Positions 1 through 12,500 of a DNA stretch of 64,000 nucleotides are shown here, piece by piece (the first letter of the stretch is position 1; the number at the start of each line of letters is the position of its first letter). The DNA comes from Aurelia coerulea (lineage: Eukaryota > Cnidaria > Scyphozoa > Semaeostomeae > Ulmaridae): positions 8,905,501 through 8,969,500 of the forward strand of contig CM076949.1 in assembly GCA_039566865.1 (NCBI GenBank), written 5' to 3'. The notes under the pieces are model-generated. The model saw only the letters and a program-made list of their open reading frames with translations, was not told where the DNA came from and did not search any database. The position numbers and the translations under genes are program-made.

Positions 1-135
1 ACATTATCGATCGAAAAGTTAGGTTTTCATCGATAAAGTAGGTTTTTCGATCGATAAAGTAGGTTTTTCGATCGATAAAGTGGGTTTGTCGGTGATAAAG
101 TTGATTTCTCGGTGATAAAGTGGGTTTTTCGTTTG
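1..135. repeat. ~22-bp minisatellite, left block
   Basis: Tandem, slightly diverged units of about 21-23 bp built on CGATCGATAAAGTAGG followed by a T-run. Several units carry the self-complementary core CGATCGAT. The same unit recurs in the opposite orientation at 765-920 and in mixed orientation to 1098, so the region is palindromic on a larger scale. Open reading frames here only reflect the lack of stops in the repeat. The array may continue left of the window. Confidence 0.85.
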
Positions 136-764
136 GAAAAGCTGGATTTTTCGCACGAAAATTTTGTTTTCAATCAAAACCTTTCTTTTCAATAAAAAAA
201 ACTCCAGTATTTCAATGACAACTTTACAACGGCCTATTGAAAACACAAGGTAACGTGGATGGAAAGTTAAAATGCGGGAGACCAGATGCATCTGGCAGAT
301 GGTATAGTTTGAGCTGCAACGATTTTGGCTTTGGTCCACGTGGCTTTTTGGTTTAACCCGCGATGACCCATTCAATTTTTAGCCATCCGTAAGCTCTGCA
401 CATTTGAAATCGTATTTGATAGCAAGTCTTGAAAATCATCATCATCATTGCTGTTCGCCATCGTTTTGATACTCACAATGATAAACCCCTCCAAGTACCG
501 GCAATGGAAGGAGGGGGGATAGGGGGGATATTTTCTACAGGTGACGCAACTGTATACTCGTATTTGAAACGCTGTGGTCCTAAACATTCATAATTACGAG
601 ATAAATAGACTGTAAATTGTTCATAATTTGAATAATTCTATCATTTGCTTGAGCTGAAAAGAATCTATATTCAAAATTTTCCAACAATGCAAACATGCTT
701 TACTCGATCTGTTTGTGATATTATGCGTACACACCCGGCTTTGGAACACCACGTTTTTCTCATC
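136..764. other. no gene recognised
   Basis: AT-rich sequence between two inverted minisatellite blocks. Short open frames are present but show no recognisable domain, and no RNA gene is evident. The arrangement (minisatellite, spacer, inverted minisatellite) would let the whole 1-920 interval fold back. Confidence 0.4.
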
Positions 765-1098
765 GAAAAACCCACTTTCTCGCTTGAGAAACCAACTTTA
801 TCGCTGATAAACCCACTTTATCGATCGAAAAACCTACTTTATCGATCGAAAAACCTACTTTATCGATCGAAAAACCTACTTTATCGATCGAGAAACCTAC
901 TTTATCGATGAAAACCTAACTTTTCGATCGATAATGTGGGTTTCTCGGTGAAAAAGTGGGTTTCTGGTCGATAAAGTGGGTCTTTCGATTGATAAAGTAG
1001 ATTTCTCGGCGAGAAACCCACTTTATCGATTGAAAATCTAGGTTTATCGCCGATAAACCCACTTTATCGATCGATAAACCTACTTTATCAGTGAAAAA
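765..1098. repeat. ~22-bp minisatellite, inverted and mixed-orientation block
   Basis: Repeats of CCTACTTTATCGATCGAAAA, the reverse complement of the unit at 1-135, run to about 920. Orientation then flips to GATAAAGTGGGT-type units and flips again near 1010. The block is interrupted at 1099 by a foldback transposon and resumes for about 50 bp at 1903. Confidence 0.85.
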
Positions 1099-1100
1099 CC

Positions 1101-1902
1101 TACCGGGTGTCTCAAAAAAAAGTACCCCCTTTTGACTCAACAAGGCAACAAAACGATAATATTTCGGGACTCTTTGAATTCATGGCTACATTTGTTGGTC
1201 TTCAACTTAAATGCACATACCTTGTATTTGGAAATCGACCACCAAACACCGGAGATATGAGTTCGCAAGGTCAAAATTTGGAGTGCACCTGAAGCCAGAG
1301 GTTTTGAGAAATGGCCTAGCCATAATTTGACACCAAACAAGCTTTTTGCAAACGAATTTTGACTTTGACCTTTACTTTTTACTTTTGAAAAGATCTATAC
1401 CTTGAATTACTTCAATTGTTCTTGAAGTGACTTTTCTTTTGAGGAAACGGTCCTTGCATTGCATTCGATCCCAAGTGTTTTGTATTAAAGAAGAGGAAAA
1501 GAAGCACGTGCACGCTTATTTTGGAGATGTGGCACGACTTTATCATTCTTACCACATTTTTACTATATTTGTTTAATCAGCGCCATGTCCATGAATCTTT
1601 TATTCTTTTCAAAAGCAAAGCAAAACACAGAAACTTAAAGTCTACAGGTACTTTGGAAAATTTCCACGATACAAATCATGACTAGGCCCTTTTTCAAAAC
1701 CTCTGGTTTTGGGTGCACTGTAAATTTTGACTTTGCGAGCCTGTATCTCCGGTGTTTGGTGGACGATTTCTAAATGCAAGGTACGTGCATCTAAGTTGAA
1801 CAGTGATAAATTTAGCTGTGAAGTCGGGGAGCAATGATATCTTATTGCTTGGTTCCTATTTCCAGTCAAAAGGGGGTACTTTTTTCTGAGACACCCGGTA
1901 GT
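1101..1902. mobile_element. foldback/MITE element, CCGGGTG termini, TA target
   Basis: The left end reads CTACCGGGTGTCTCA plus an A-run and GTACCCCCTTTTGAC. The right end is its near-perfect inverse, finishing TGAGACACCCGGTAG. The arms extend to about 230-250 bp each (roughly 1101-1335 and 1650-1902, with matching GGTGTTTGGTGG/CCACCAAACACC segments), around a ~320-bp unmatched centre. TA flanks CCGGG on both sides, as expected for Tc1/mariner-type integration. There is no transposase. It sits inside the minisatellite, which resumes at 1903. Confidence 0.8.
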
Positions 1903-1955
1903 TTCTCGATCGAAAAAGTGGGTTTATCGGCGATAAACTAGGTTTTTCGAATTCT
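1903..1955. repeat. minisatellite remnant right of the foldback
   Basis: CGATCGAAAAAGTGGG and CGGCGATAAACTAGG units continue the minisatellite that the foldback at 1101-1902 interrupted, which supports that element being the later insertion. Confidence 0.7.
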
Positions 1956-2189
1956 TGTGCATTTTGCTTGCCATATATGGTTCGTGCGGCATTGCAGTTG
2001 TAAATATCAAGTTTTGACTGCACAAAGTTGTAACGTTTTGCCTTAATGTGTATGGTTTATTCGTTGTGACAATATCAATGCAAAATGAAAGCCCTTTGTC
2101 GATAAAAAGGCTGTACTTCGAACCATAAGTCAATTTTAGACCCCAAAAAATAAGAAACTAATTAAGAAACTTTTACGAGCAAAACACCA

Positions 2190-2338
2190 ACATTTTCATG
2201 CAAAATTAAGAACATTTTAGTACTAAGTGCTGATCCTTGTTTCTTTTAAAAACACGTGCATTTGCCGATATCGTCATCTTGATACCCAGGCAGCAGTGAC
2301 CATTCAGAAGCGGATTCTTTCTATTGACTCACCCGGTA
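2190..2338. mobile_element. 3' part of CCGGGTG-family element
   Basis: Ends with GATTCTTTCTATTGACTCACCCGGTA. The preceding TTTGCCGATATC and CCCAGGCAGCAGTGACC segments match the right arm of the complete copy at 53324-53954. The left terminus is not found. The 1956-2190 interval before it shows no gene. The terminal TA at 2337-2338 is immediately followed by the first satellite monomer. Confidence 0.6.
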
Positions 2339-3558
2339 TATTCGTTAACATGTAAATTTAGCGAGCTAGCCTCGACATAGGATTGATCTTGATTTGTAAT
2401 TGTAAGGAATTTGTATTTGCTTTTTCTTTACATGTTTATTGATGCAATGTGTAGCTATATATTCTTTACCATGTAACTTTAGCGAGCTTGCCTCAACATG
2501 GGATTGATCTTGATTTGCTATTGTAAGGAATTTGTATTTGCTTTTTCTTTACATGTTTATTGATGCAATGTGTAGCTATATATTCTTTACCATGTAACTT
2601 TAGGGAGCTAGCCTCGACATGGGATTGATCTTGATTTGCAATTGCGAAGAAATTGTATTTGCTTTTTCTTTACATGTTTATTGATGCAATGTGTAGCTAT
2701 ATATTCTTTACCATGTAACTTTAGGGAGCTAGCCTCGACCTGGGATTGATCTTGATTTGCAATTGCGAAGAAATTGTATTTGCTTTTTCTTTACATGTTT
2801 ATTGATGCAATGTGTAGCTATATATTCTTTACCATGTAACTTTAGGGAGCTAGCCTCGACATGGGATTGATCTTGATTTGCAATTGCGAAGAAATTGTAT
2901 TTGCTTTTTCTTTACATGTTTATTGATGCAATGTGTAGCTATATATTCTTTACCATGTAACTTTAGGGAGCTAGCCTCGACATGGGATTGATCTTGATTT
3001 GCAATTGCGAAGAAATTGTATTTGCTTTTTCTTTACATGTTTATTGATGCAATGTGTAGCTATATATTCTTTACCATGTAACTTTAGGGAGCTAGCCTCG
3101 ACATGGGATTGATCTTGATTTGCAATTGCGAAGAAATTGTATTTGCTTTTTCTTTACATGTTTATTGATGCAATGTGTAGCTATATATTCTTTACCATGT
3201 AACTTTAGGGAGCTAGCCTCGACATGGGATTGATCTTGATTTGCAATTGCGAAGAAATTGTATTTGCTTTTTCTTTACATGTTTATTGATGCAATGTGTA
3301 GCTATATATTCTTTACCATGTAACTTTAGCGAGCTAGCTTCGACATGGGATTGATCCTGATTTGTTATTGTAAGGAATTTGTATTTGCTTTTTCTTTACA
3401 TGTTTATTGATGCAATGTGTAGCTATATATTCTTTACCATGTAACTTTAGCGAGCTAGCCTCGACATGGGATTGATCTTGATTTGCAATTGCGAAGAATT
3501 TGTATTTGCTTTTTCTTTACATGTTTATTGATGTAATGTGTAGCTATATATTCTTTAC

Positions 3559-3589
<31 letters not shown>

Positions 3590-6500
3590 CGCATTCGGCT
3601 TGCAACTGTATCATTTTTCACCTTGCGCGATACTACAAATCAAATTAGTCAAGCTTTTCCATCCATTACGATCGTTTGCGTAATTTCTCAGCATGTTAAG
3701 GTCTTTCTCAGCTTTAAACCACGCGTATTGAAGGTTGCTATCGATAGCACTCCATTGTCATTCTTCATTCCTTGGTCTTTTGAATTTAATTTGTAGTTTC
3801 GTACATATTCTTTACCATGTAACTTTAGCGAGCTAGCCTCAACATGGGATTGATCTTGATTTGCTATTGTAAGGAATTTGTATTTGCTTTTTCTTTACAT
3901 GTTTATTGATGCAATGTGTAGCTATATATTCTTTATCGTGTAGCTTTAGCGAGCTAGCCTCGACATGGGATTGATCTTGATTTGTTATTGTAAGGAATTT
4001 GTATTTGCTTTTTCTTTACATGTTTATTGATGCAATGTGTAGCTATATATTCTTTATCGTGTAGCTTTAGCGAGCTAGCCTCGACATGGGATTGATCTTG
4101 ATTTGTTATTGTAAGGAATTTGTATTTGCTTTTTCTTTACATGTTTATTGATGCAATGTGTAGCTATATATTCTTTACCATGTAACTTTAGCGAGCTAGC
4201 CTCGACATGGGATTGATCTTGATTTGCTATTGTAAGGAATTTGTATTTGCTTTTTCTTTACATGTTTATTGATGCAATGTGTAGCTATATATTCTTTATC
4301 GTGTAGCTTTAGCGAGCTAGCCTCGACATGGGATTGATCTTGATTTGTTATTGTAAGGAATTTGTATTTGCTTTTTCTTTACATGTTTGATGATGCAATG
4401 TGTAGCTATATATTCTTTATCGTGTAGCTTTAGCGAGCTAGCCTCGACATGGGATTGATCTTGATTTGCTATTGTAAGGAATTTGTATTTGCTTTTTCTT
4501 TACATGTTTATTGATGCAATGTGTAGCTATATATTCTTTACCATGTAACTTTAGGGAGCTAGCCTCGACATGGGATTGATCTTGATTTGCTATTGTAAGG
4601 AATTTGTATTTGCTTTTTCTTTACATGTTTATTGATGCAATGTGTAGCTATATATTCTTTACCATGTAACTTTAGCGAGCTAGCCTCGACATGGGATTGA
4701 TCTTGATTTGCAATTGCGAAGAAATTGTATTTGCTTTTTCTTTACATGTTTATTGATGCAATGTGTAGCTATATATTCTTTACCATGTAACTTTAGCGAG
4801 CTAGCCTCGACATGGGATTGATCTTGATTTGCAATTGCGAAGAAATTGTATTTGCTTTTTCTTTACATGTTTATTGATGCAATGTGTAGCTATATATTCT
4901 TTATCGTGTAGCTTTAGTGAGCTAGCCTCGACATGGGATTGATCTTGATTTGCAATTGCGAAGAAATTGTATTTGCTTTTTCTTTACATGTTTATTGATG
5001 CAATGTGTAGCTATATATTCTTTACCATGTAACTTTAGCGAGCTAGCCTCGACATGGGATTGATCTTGATTTGCAATTGCGAAGAAATTGTATTTGCTTT
5101 TTCTTTACATGTTTATTGATGCAATATGTAGCTATATATTCTTTACCATGTAACTTTAGCGAGCTAGCCTCGACATGGGATTGATCTTGATTTGCAATTG
5201 CGAAGAAATTGTATTTGCTTTTTCTTTACATGTTTATTGATGCAATGTGTAGCTATATATTCTTTACCATGTAACTTTAGGGAGCTAGCCTCGACATGGG
5301 ATTGATCTTGATTTGTTATTGTAAGGAATTTGTATTTGCTTTTTCTTTACATGTTTATTGATGCAATGTGTAGCTATATATTCTTTATCGTGTAACTTTA
5401 GTGAGCTAGACTCGACATGGGATTGATCTTGATTTGCAATTGCGAAGAAATTGTATTTGCTTTTTCTTTACATGTTTATTGATGCAATATGTAGCTATAT
5501 ATTCTTTACCATGTAACTTTAGCGAGCTAGCCTCGACATGGGATTGATCTTGATTTGCAATTGCGAAGAAATTGTATTTGCTTTTTCTTTACATGTTTAT
5601 TGATGCAATGTGTAGCTATATATTCTTTACCATGTAACTTTAGGGAGCTAGCCTCGACATGGGATTGATCTTAATTTGCAATTGCGAAGAAATTGTATTT
5701 GCTTTTTCTTTACATGTTTATTGATGCAATGTGTAGCTATATATTCTTTACCAAGTAACTTTAGGGAGCTAGCCTCGACATGGGATTGATCTTGATTTGC
5801 AATTGCGAAGAAATTGTATTTGCTTTTTCTTTACATGTTTATTGATGCAATGTGTAGCTATATATTCTTTACCATGTAACTTTAGCGAGCTAGCCTCGAC
5901 ATGGGATTGATCTTGATTTGCTATTGTAAGGAATTTGTATTTGCTTTTTCTTTACATGTTTATTGATGCAATATGTAGCTATATATTCTTTACCATGTAA
6001 CTTTAGCGAGCTAGCCTCGACATGGGATTGATCTTGATTTGCAATTGCGAAGAAATTGTATTTGCTTTTTCTTTACATGTTTATTGATGCAATGTGTAGC
6101 TATATATTCTTTACCATGTAACTTTAGCGAGCTAGCCTCGACATGGGATTGATCTTGATTTGTTATTGTAAGGAATTTGTATTTGCTTTTTCTTTACATG
6201 TTTATTGATGCAATGTGTAGCTATATATTCTTTACCATGTAACTTTAGCGAGCTAGCCTCGACATGGGATTGATCTTGATTTGCAATTGCGAAGAAATTG
6301 TATTTGCTTTTTCTTTACATGTTTATTGATGCAATATGTAGCTATATATTCTTTACCATGTAACTTTAGCGAGCTAGCCTCGACATGGGATTGATCTTGA
6401 TTTGCTATTGTAAGGAATTTGTATTTGCTTTTTCTTTACATGTTTATTGATGCAATGTGTAGCTATATATTCTTTACCATGTAACTTTAGGGAGCTAGCC

Positions 6501-9500
6501 TCGACATGGGATTGATCTTGATTTGCAATTGCGAAGAAATTGTATTTGCTTTTTCTTTACATGTTTATTGATGCAATGTGTAGCTATATATTCTTTACCA
6601 TGTAACTTTAGCGAGCTAGCCTCGACATGGGATTGATCTTGATTTGCAATTGCGAAGAAATTGTATTTGCTTTTTCTTTACATGTTTATTGATGCAATGT
6701 GTAGCTATATATTCTTTACCATGTAACTTTAGGGAGCTAGCCTCGACATGGGATTGATCTTGATTTGCTATTGTAAGGAATTTGTATTTGCTTTTTCTTT
6801 ACATGTTTATTGATGCAATGTGTAGCTATATATTCTTTACCATGTAACTTTAGGGAGCTAGCCTCGACATGGGATTGATCTTGATTTGCAATTGCGAAGA
6901 AATTATATTTGCTTTTTCTTTACATGTTTATTGATGCAATGTGTAGCTATATATTCTTTACCATGTAACTTTAGGGAGCTAGCCTCGACATGGGATTGAT
7001 CTTGATTTGCTATTGTAAGGAATTTGTATTTGGTTTTTCTTTACATGTTTATTGATGCAATGTGTAGCTATATATTCTTTACCATGTAACTTTAGCGAGC
7101 TAGCCTCGACATGGGATTGATCTTGATTTGCAATTGCGAAGAAATTGTATTTGCTTTTTCTTTACATGTTTATTGATGCAATATGTAGCTATATATTCTT
7201 TACCATGTAACTTTAGCGAGCTAGCCTCGACATGGGATTGATCTTGATTTGCAATTGCGAAGAAATTGTATTTGCTTTTTCTTTACATGTTTATTGATGC
7301 AATGTGTAGCTATATATTCTTTACCATGTAACTTTAGGGAGCTAGCCTCGACATGGGATTGATCTTGATTTGCAATTGCGAAGAAATTGTATTTGCTTTT
7401 TCTTTACATGTTTATTGATGCAATGTGTAGCTATATATTCTTTACCATGTAACTTTAGCGAGCTAGCCTCGACATGGGATTGATCTTGATTTGCAATTGC
7501 GAAGAAATTGTATTTGCTTTTTCTTTACATGTTTATTGATGCAATATGTAGCTATATATTCTTTACCATGTAACTTTAGCGAGCTAGCCTCGACATGGGA
7601 TTGATCTTGATTTGCTATTGTAAGGAATTTGTATTTGCTTTTTCTTTACATGTTTATTGATGCAATGTGTAGCTATATATTCTTTACCATGTAACTTTAG
7701 GGAGCTAGCCTCGACATGGGATTGATCTTGATTTGCAATTGCGAAGAAATTGTATTTGCTTTTTCTTTACATGTTTATTGATGCAATGTGTAGCTATATA
7801 TTCTTTACCATGTAACTTTAGCGAGCTAGCCTCGACATGGGATTGATCTTGATTTGCAATTGCGAAGAAATTGTATTTGCTTTTTCTTTACATGTTTATT
7901 GATGCAATGTGTAGCTATATATTCTTTACCATGTAACTTTAGGGAGCTAGCCTCGACATGGGATTGATCTTGATTTGCTATTGTAAGGAATTTGTATTTG
8001 CTTTTTCTTTACATGTTTATTGATGCAATGTGTAGCTATATATTCTTTACCATGTAACTTTAGGGAGCTAGCCTCGACATGGGATTGATCTTGATTTGCA
8101 ATTGCGAAGAAATTATATTTGCTTTTTCTTTACATGTTTATTGATGCAATGTGTAGCTATATATTCTTTACCATGTAACTTTAGGGAGCTAGCCTCGACA
8201 TGGGATTGATCTTGATTTGCTATTGTAAGGAATTTGTATTTGCTTTTTCTTTACATGTTTATTGATGCAATGTGTAGCTATATATTCTTTACCATGTAAC
8301 TTTAGCGAGCTAGCCTCGACATGGGATTGATCTTGATTTGCAATTGCGAAGAAATTGTATTTGCTTTTTCTTTACATGTTTATTGATGCAATATGTAGCT
8401 ATATATTCTTTACCATGTAACTTTAGCGAGCTAGCCTCGACATGGGATTGATCTTGATTTGCAATTGCGAAGAAATTGTATTTGCTTTTTCTTTACATGT
8501 TTATTGATGCAATGTGTAGCTATATATTCTTTACCATGTAACTTTAGGGAGCTAGCCTCGACATGGGATTGATCTTGATTTGCAATTGCGAAGAAATTGT
8601 ATTTGCTTTTTCTTTACATGTTTATTGATGCAATGTGTAGCTATATATTCTTTACCATGTAACTTTAGCGAGCTAGCCTCGACATGGGATTGATCTTGAT
8701 TTGCAATTGCGAAGAAATTGTATTTGCTTTTTCTTTACATGTTTATTGATGCAATGTGTAGCTATATATTCTTTACCATGTAACTTTAGGGAGCTAGCCT
8801 CGACATGGGATTGATCTTGATTTGCAATTGCGAAGAAATTGTATTTGCTTTTTCTTTACATGTTTATTGATGCAATGTGTAGCTATATATTCTTTACCAT
8901 GTAACTTTAGGGAGCTAGCCTCGACATGGGATTGATCTTGATTTGCTATTGTAAGGAATTTGTATTTGCTTTTTCTTTACATGTTTATTGATGCAATGTG
9001 TAGCTATATATTCTTTACCATGTAACTTTAGGGAGCTAGCCTCGACATGGGATTGATCTTGATTTGCAATAGCGAAGAAATTGTATTTGCTTTTTCTTTA
9101 CATGTTTATTGATGCAATGTGTAGCTATATATTCTTTACCATGTAACTTTAGGGAGCTAGCCTCGACATGGGATTGATCTTGATTTGCTATTGTAAGGAA
9201 TTTGTATTTGCTTTTTCTTTACATGTTTATTGATGCAATGTGTAGCTATATATTCTTTACCATGTAACTTTAGGGAGCTAGCCTCGACATGGGATTGATC
9301 TTGATTTGCTATTGTAAGGAATTTGTATTTGCTTTTTCTTTACATGTTTATTGATGCAATGTGTAGCTATATATTCTTTACCATGTAACTTTAGCGAGCT
9401 AGCCTCGACATGGGATTGATCTTGATTTGCAATTGCGAAGAAATTGTATTTGCTTTTTCTTTACATGTTTATTGATGCAATGTGTAGCTATATATTCTTT

Positions 9501-12500
9501 ACCATGTAACTTTAGGGAGCTAGCCTCGACATGGGATTGATCTTGATTTGCAATTGCGAAGAAATTGTATTTGCTTTTTCTTTACATGTTTATTGATGCA
9601 ATGTGTAGCTATATATTCTTTACAATGTAACTTTAGGGAGCTAGCCTCGACATGGGATTGATCTTGATTTGCAATTGCGAAGAAATTGTATTTGCTTTTT
9701 CTTTACATGTTTATTGATGCAATGTGTAGCTATATATTCTTTACCATGTAACTTTAGGGAGCTAGCCTCGACATGGGATTGATCTTGATTTGCAATTGCG
9801 AAGAAATTGTATTTGCTTTTTCTTTACATGTTTATTGATGCAATGTGTAGCTATATATTCTTTACCATGTAACTTTAGGGAGCTAGCCTCGACATGGGAT
9901 TGATCTTGATTTGCAATTGCGAAGAAATTGTATTTGCTTTTTCTTTACATGTTTATTGATGCAATATGTAGCTATATATTCTTTACCATGTAACTTTAGC
10001 GAGCTAGCCTCGACATGGGATTGATCTTGATTTGCTATTGTAAGGAATTTGTATTTGCTTTTTCTTTACATGTTTATTGATGCAATGTGTAGCTATATAT
10101 TCTTTACCATGTAACTTTAGCGAGCTAGCCTCGACATGGGATTGATCTTGATTTGCAATTGCGAAGAAATTGTATTTGCTTTTTCTTTACATGTTTATTG
10201 ATGCAATGTGTAGCTATATATTCTTTACCATGTAACTTTAGGGAGCTAGCCTCGACATGGGATTGATCTTGATTTGCAATTGCGAAGAAATTGTATTTGC
10301 TTTTTCTTTACATGTTTATTGATGCAATGTGTAGCTATATATTCTTTACCATGTAACTTTAGGGAGCTAGCCTCGACCTGGGATTGATCTTGATTTGCAA
10401 TTGCGAAGAAATTGTATTTGCTTTTTCTTTACATGTTTATTGATGCAATGTGTAGCTATATATTCTTTACCATGTAACTTTAGGGAGCTAGCCTCGACAT
10501 GGGATTGATCTTGATTTGCAATTGCGAAGAAATTGTATTTGCTTTTTCTTTACATGTTTATTGATGCAATGTGTAGCTATATATTCTTTACCATGTAACT
10601 TTAGGGAGCTAGCCTCGACCTGGGATTGATCTTGATTTGCAATTGCGAAGAAATTGTATTTGCTTTTTCTTTACATGTTTATTGATGCAATGTGTAGCTA
10701 TATATTCTTTACCATGTAACTTTAGCGAGCTAGCTTCGACATGGGATTGATCCTGATTTGCTATTGTAAGGAATTTGTATTTGCTTTTTCTTTACATGTT
10801 TATTGATGCAATGTGTAGCTATATATTCTTTACCATGTAACTTTAGCGAGCTAGCCTCGACATGGGATTGATCTTGATTTGCTATTGTAAGGAATTTGTA
10901 TTTGCTTTTTCTTTACATGTTTATTGATGCAATGTGTAGCTATATATTCTTTACCATGTAACTTTAGCGAGCTAGCCTCGACATGGGATTGATCTTGATT
11001 TGTTATTGTAAGGAATTTGTATTTGCTTTTTCTTTACATGTTTATTGATGCAATGTGTAGCTATATATTCTTTATCGTGTAACTTTAGGGAGCTAGCCTC
11101 GACATGGGATTGATCTTGATTTGCAATTGCGAAGAAATTGTATTTGATTTTTCTTTACATGTTTATTGATGCAATATGTAGCTATATATTCTTTACCATG
11201 TAACTTTAGGGAGCTAGCCTCGACATGGGATTGATCTTGATTTGTTATTGTAAGGAATTTGTATTTGCTTTTTCTTTACATGTTTATTGATGCAATGTGT
11301 GGCTATATATTCTTTATCGTGTAGCTTTAGCGAGCTAGCTTCGACATGGGATTGATCCTGATTTGTTATTGTAAGGAATTTGTATTTGCTTTTTCTTTAC
11401 ATGTTTATTGATGCAATGTGTAGCTATATATTCTTTACCATGTAACTTTAGCGAGCTAGCTTCGACATGGGATTGATCCTGATTTGTTATTGTAAGGAAT
11501 TTGTATTTGCTTTTTCTTTACATGTTTATTGATGCAATGTGTAGCTATATATTCTTTACCATGTAACTTTAGCGAGCTAGCTTCGACATGGGATTGATCC
11601 TGATTTGTTATTGTAAGGAATTTGTATTTGCTTTTTCTTTACATGTTTATTGATGCAATGTGTAGCTATATATTCTTTACCATGTAACTTTAGCGAGCTA
11701 GCTTCGATATGGGATTGATCCTGATTTGTTATTGTAAGGAAATTGTATTTGCTTTTTCTTTACATGTTTATTGATGCAATGTGTAGCTATATATTCTTTA
11801 CCATGTAACTTTAGGGAGCTAGCCTCGACATGGGATTGATCTTGATTTGCAATTGCGAAGAAATTGTATTTGCTTTTTCTTTACATGTTTATTGATGCAA
11901 TGTGTAGCTATATATTCTTTACCATGTAACTTTAGCGAGCTAGCTTCGACATGGGATTGATCCTGATTTGTTATTGTAAGGAAATTGTATTTGCTTTTTC
12001 TTTACATGTTTATTGATGCAATGTGTAGCTATATATTCTTTACCATGTAACTTTAGGGAGCTAGCCTCGACATGGGATTGATCTTGATTTGCAATTGCGA
12101 AGAATTTGTATTTGCTTTTTCTTTACATGTTTATTGATGCAATGTGTAGCTATATATTCTTTACCATGTAACTTTAGCGAGCTAGCTTCGACATGGGATT
12201 GATCCTGATTTGTTATTGTAAGGAAATTGTATTTGCTTTTTCTTTACATGTTTATTGATGCAATGTGTAGCTATATATTCTTTACCATGTAACTTTAGCG
12301 AGCTAGCTTCGACATGGGATTGATCCTGATTTGTTATTGTAAGGAATTTGTATTTGCTTTTTCTTTACATGTTTATTGATGCAATGTGTAGCTATATATT
12401 CTTTACCATGTAACTTTAGCGAGCTAGCTTCGACATGGGATTGATCCTGATTTGTTATTGTAAGGAATTTGTATTTGCTTTTTCTTTACATGTTTATTGA

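Noticed and set aside
3500..3796. 98-codon open frame at the CT repeat in the satellite
   Set aside because: It is made of satellite plus CT microsatellite plus insert sequence, with no domain or splice signals.
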